64,000 nt of DNA from CAVVKW01 sp963761705 (lineage in GTDB: Bacteria; Verrucomicrobiota; Verrucomicrobiia; Chthoniobacterales; JAATET01). The notes under the pieces are model-generated. The model was given only the letters and a program-made list of their open reading frames with translations. It was not told where the DNA came from and did not search any database. Positions 61,105-64,000 of the stretch are shown in pieces. Position numbers and translations under genes: made by a program. Positions within the stretch are counted from its first letter, which is position 1; every line of letters starts with the position of its first letter. The stretch covers positions 1,426,001 to 1,490,000 of the forward strand of contig CAVXHK010000001.1 in assembly GCA_963761705.1 (NCBI GenBank), written 5' to 3'.

Positions 61105-62583
61105 ATGGCGGATGATCATCCAAATGGGTTTTTGACGTATGACCGGGTGCCGATTGGCACGCGGGATGCGGGGGTGCGGATCGGGGATTACAAAGAAATC
61201 TTCAACCCGACCTGGGAGGAGGGGCATCTGCGGGAGCAGGGGAAGCGGTGCATGGATTGCGGGGTGCCGACTTGCATGGGCGGGTGTCCGATTGGGAACA
61301 TCATTCCCGACTGGAACGACCTCGTGTCGCGGGGGGATTGGAAGGCGGCTCTGGCGCGGCTGCACGCGACGAATAATTTTCCGGAGTTCACCGGCTACAC
61401 GTGTCCGGCTCCATGCGAGAATGCGTGCACGTTGGCGATCAACGCCGGTCCGGTGACGATCAAGTCGATCGAGCGGGCGATCATTGACCGGGGCTGGGAC
61501 GAGGGGTGGATCGTGCCGGAGGTGCCGGATTTTTCGACTGGGAAATCGGTGGCCGTGGTCGGGAGTGGTCCGGCGGGTCTGGCGGCGGCGCAGCAGCTGA
61601 ACCGGGCCGGGCACGCGGTGACCGTCTTCGAGCGCGCGGACGTGATCGGCGGGTTGATGGTTTACGGGATTCCGGACTTTAAGTTTGCGAAGCGGCAGGT
61701 CGAGCGGCGGGTGGAGCAGATGGCGGCGGAGGGCGTCAAGTTCGAGACCGGGATGACGCTGGGAGGAAATTTGGCGATGGAAGACCTGCAGCGGGATTTT
61801 GACGCGGTGTGTTTGGCGATCGGGGCGCAGAAGCCGCGGGACGTGTCGATCCCGGGACGGGAGCTGGGCGGAGTGGTTCTGGCGATGGATTTCCTGACGC
61901 AGGAAAATCGGCGGCAGGGTGGGCGGGAGGTCGTCGATGGGATCACTGCCGCGGGGAAGTCGGTGGTCGTGCTCGGGGGTGGGGACACCGGGGCGGATTG
62001 CGTGGCAACTTCGCTGCGCCAGGGCGCGACCAGGGTGATCCAGGTGAGCATCGGGGTGCAGAAGCCGATGGAACGGGCTTCGAAAAATCCGTGGCCGGAG
62101 CAGCCGGTGGTTTATTCGATGACTTACGCCATCGAGGAGGGTGGCGTGGAAGAGTTTAGCGCGGACGCGAGGGCGTTCGTGGACACCGATAACGACGGCG
62201 AGGTGAACGCGATCCGCATGGATCGGGTGGAGTGGACCTACGACGAGAAGGGGCGGCGGGCCGGGCGAAAGGTTGTGGAGGAGGGGTTTGAGATTCCGGC
62301 GGATTTGGTGTTGCTGGCGATCGGGTTTTCGGGATCGGAGACGGGGGCGCTGGCGGGATCGGGAATCGATTTGACGGAGAAGAACACGATCGCGATCGGC
62401 GAGAACATGATGACGTCGCTCGACGGGGTCTTCGCGGCCGGGGACGCGAATCGGGGTCAGTCGATCGTCGTGTGGGCGATCGGCGAGGGGCGGGATGTCG
62501 CGCGGAAGATCGACGAGTGGCTGATGGGGCGTTCTTTGCTGCCGGCGAGTTTGCGGACGGTGAACGCGGTGAACTGGAAGTAG
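61105..62583 (+). CDS. gltD: Glutamate synthase small subunit
   Basis: A 492-residue NADPH-dependent flavoprotein. Two 4Fe-4S cysteine groups lie near the N-terminus (CMDCGVPTCMGGCPIGN about 48-65; CPAPCENAC about 98-108). The FAD loop is VVGSGPAGLAAAQ near 152, the NADPH loop is VLGGGDTGADC near 290, and the C-terminal FAD site is VFAAGDANRGQSIVVWAI. It feeds electrons to GltB. The start is 54 bases after the gltB stop. Confidence 0.96.
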   Translation: MADDHPNGFLTYDRVPIGTRDAGVRIGDYKEIFNPTWEEGHLREQGKRCMDCGVPTCMGGCPIGNIIPDWNDLVSRGDWKAALARLHATNNFPEFTGYTCPAPCENACTLAINAGPVTIKSIERAIIDRGWDEGWIVPEVPDFSTGKSVAVVGSGPAGLAAAQQLNRAGHAVTVFERADVIGGLMVYGIPDFKFAKRQVERRVEQMAAEGVKFETGMTLGGNLAMEDLQRDFDAVCLAIGAQKPRDVSIPGRELGGVVLAMDFLTQENRRQGGREVVDGITAAGKSVVVLGGGDTGADCVATSLRQGATRVIQVSIGVQKPMERASKNPWPEQPVVYSMTYAIEEGGVEEFSADARAFVDTDNDGEVNAIRMDRVEWTYDEKGRRAGRKVVEEGFEIPADLVLLAIGFSGSETGALAGSGIDLTEKNTIAIGENMMTSLDGVFAAGDANRGQSIVVWAIGEGRDVARKIDEWLMGRSLLPASLRTVNAVNWK

Positions 62584-62632
62584 GGGATCGAGGGTCGTTC
62601 GAGGACCTGGTTTGTGCGGCGTTGGTCCGGGC

Positions 62633-62650
62633 GGGAAGCTTGCGCTCCCC
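62633..62650. terminator. Hairpin between gltD and the metal permease gene
   Basis: GGGAAGC (62633-62639) pairs with GCGCTCCC (62643-62650) around a short loop, with an imperfect stem. It sits between convergent genes and resembles the GGAAGC/GCTTCC hairpin of the 42.7 kb repeat. Confidence 0.35.
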
Positions 62651-62657
62651 GTTCGGA

Positions 62658-63542
62658 TTATTCCCAGCGTTGGAGGGATTCTTGGTGGAGGTGGCGGGGT
62701 CTGAAAGCGCGGGTGACGATGCCGTATTTTGGGCTGAAGAGGTAGGCAGCGATGAAGGTGGCCCCGAGGACCAGGATGATGGCAGGTCCCGATGGGAGGT
62801 TGGCGTAGAAAGAGAGGATGAGACCGAAGAGCGCGCCGACGGTGCCGAGAGCGGCTCCGCCCCAGGACATCGCGAGGTAGGAATCGGAGAGCAGATACAT
62901 GGTGGCGGCGGGGAGGACGAGGAGGCCGAGGGCGAGGAGGACGCCGACGGCTTGGAGCGAGGCCAACATGGCCAGGACGATGAGGACGATGAGGACGGTG
63001 AGGAGGAGGTTGACGGGGACGCCTTGGGTGCGGGCGACGGCACTCTCGAAGAGCGTGAGGAGGAGCGGGCGCTGGAGGGCGATGAGGGTGGCGAGGATGA
63101 CGGCGCTGATGCCGAAGGCGGTCCAGATATCGGAGTCGCCGACGCCGAGGATGTTGCCGAAGAGGAAGCGGTCGAGGTCGATCTTCACCTTGGCGTATTT
63201 GATGAGAATGATGCCGAGGGCGAACGCGACGATGTAGAGCGAAGCGATGGCGGTCTCGTCTTTGATGCGGCTGCTCCGGGATATGAGCTGGCCGCCGATG
63301 GCGACGATGAGCGCGGCGATGAGGCCGCCGAAGAGAAGTCCGGCGGGGGAGAGGCCGATGAGGATGGCGGCGATGGCGAGGCCCGGAAGGAGGCTGTGGG
63401 CGAGCGCGTCGGCGGTGAGTGCGAGGCGGCGGAGGATGACGAACGCGCCGAGGAAGCCGTTCGTGAATCCGATGAGCACGCAGACGAGCATGGCTCGCTG
63501 CATGAATTCGTAGCGGAAGGGTTCGGTGAGGAAATCGAACAT
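62658..63542 (-). CDS. Zn/Mn-type ABC transporter permease (ZnuB/MntB family)
   Basis: A 294-residue permease with about eight membrane helices. Family blocks are FTNGFLGAFVILRRLALTADALAHSLLPGLA near the N-terminus and VGVLLALGLLVLPAATMYLL later. It imports zinc, manganese or iron with the ATPase encoded 8 bases upstream. No substrate-binding lipoprotein is in view; it may lie beyond the right edge. Confidence 0.92.
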   Translation of the reverse strand: MFDFLTEPFRYEFMQRAMLVCVLIGFTNGFLGAFVILRRLALTADALAHSLLPGLAIAAILIGLSPAGLLFGGLIAALIVAIGGQLISRSSRIKDETAIASLYIVAFALGIILIKYAKVKIDLDRFLFGNILGVGDSDIWTAFGISAVILATLIALQRPLLLTLFESAVARTQGVPVNLLLTVLIVLIVLAMLASLQAVGVLLALGLLVLPAATMYLLSDSYLAMSWGGAALGTVGALFGLILSFYANLPSGPAIILVLGATFIAAYLFSPKYGIVTRAFRPRHLHQESLQRWE

Positions 63543-63550
63543 TGGGACGT

Positions 63551-64000
63551 CTAGTGGGAATGCCCGGCGAAGACTTTCGTGGTGAAAGCGGTGTCGACGT
63601 TGGATTCAGTGAAGGTCGTTGCGGTCGGGCCCGCCGCGATGAGTTCGCCGTTCATCAGGAGCACTTGGTCGAAGATGTGGGGGACGTCGCCGAGTTCGTG
63701 GTGACTGACGATAATGAGTTTGCCGTGGGCGCGGAGTTCGTGGAGCGCGGTGGTAAAGGACGCGCGGGCGTTCTTGTCGAGGCCGGTGTAGGGTTCGTCG
63801 AGGAGGTAGATGTCGGAGCGTTGCGCCCAGGCTCTGGCCAGGAAGGCGCGTTGTTGCTGGCCGCCGGAAAGTGCGCTGATCTGGCGGTTGGCGAAGGGTT
63901 CGAGGTCCATCACTTTCAGCGCCTCGGTCACGATGTCGTGGTCGGACTTCTTAAAACGCCGCCACCAACCGAGCTCGGGGTAGCGACCCATCTCGACGAG
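63551..64000 (-). CDS. Zn/Mn-type ABC transporter ATPase (ZnuC/MntA family), cut by window edge
   Basis: The C-terminal 149 residues are visible; the frame is open through the right edge (Leu-Val-Glu before MGRYPELGWW). Signature ALSGGQQQRAFLARA, Walker B DIYLLDEPYTGLD and switch His in IIVSHHELGDV are present; Walker A lies outside. It powers the adjacent permease. Confidence 0.92.
   Translation of the reverse strand, partial: LVEMGRYPELGWWRRFKKSDHDIVTEALKVMDLEPFANRQISALSGGQQQRAFLARAWAQRSDIYLLDEPYTGLDKNARASFTTALHELRAHGKLIIVSHHELGDVPHIFDQVLLMNGELIAAGPTATTFTESNVDTAFTTKVFAGHSH

Noticed and set aside
1..64000. CRISPR arrays, prophage or insertion sequences
   Set aside because: No spaced direct repeats of the right size, no transposase or integrase frame and no phage structural genes were seen.

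Overview
The window is 64 kb of high-GC, gene-dense chromosomal DNA from a Gram-negative bacterium. I infer a member of the Verrucomicrobiota, though not with certainty. The grounds are a PEP-CTERM-tailed exported protein, a DUF5069 protein, a ClpS/DUF2017 pair, many starts without a clear Shine-Dalgarno sequence, and outer-membrane functions (Mla-type lipid transport, an OprB-type porin, ExbB/ExbD, heptose kinase). Most genes are housekeeping. I see no phage, integrase, insertion sequence or CRISPR array.

Layout. 0-4.7 kb: the N-terminal part of a DNA methyltransferase fused to a helix-turn-helix domain, a tandem LOG-domain protein, an orphan OppB/OppC permease pair, tRNA-Leu(CAA) and a secreted protein. 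4.9-10.5 kb (minus): an ABC exporter with a glycosyltransferase, a three-gene ElaB/holin-like membrane operon, and a YheT hydrolase. 10.6-18.9 kb: tRNA-Met, rpsT, a PEP-CTERM protein, DUF5069, dodecin, a complete four-gene MlaE-MlaF-MlaD-lipoprotein operon, pabB and an acidic secreted protein. 19-27 kb: a sugar isomerase-like gene with a family-10 glycosylhydrolase, a small RNase III-like protein, a deaminase, ppk1, and an OprB porin divergent from two HupE/UreJ-type permeases. Two palindromes lie between the porin and the permeases.

27-33.8 kb (minus) is one tightly packed ten-gene run: two secreted proteins, phoH, an HD phosphohydrolase, ybeY, an unknown gene, clpS, DUF2017, recO and yqgE. 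It couples RNA processing, proteolysis and recombination genes. 33.9-50.5 kb: heptose kinase, fabF, an ExbB-ExbD-TonB-like operon with a zinc-ribbon protein, pyrG, tal, ispE/pyrF, a membrane glycosyltransferase and a DD-carboxypeptidase (each broken by a one-base frameshift), PAP2, a thioredoxin-like protein, GYF and DUF2752 membrane proteins, and a WalJ-type hydrolase. 50.8-64 kb: thyA-folA, two overlapping CPA2 cation/proton antiporters, rplM-rpsI with a strong terminator, gltB-gltD, and a Zn/Mn-type ABC permease with a truncated ATPase gene at the right edge.

Intergenic space holds several imperfect palindromic repeats (34.9, 38.5, 42.7 and 62.6 kb), a perfect tandem 15-mer (56.4 kb) and long G tracts (26.65 and 50.75 kb). 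Coordinates rest on reading frames and family knowledge; no database search was run.
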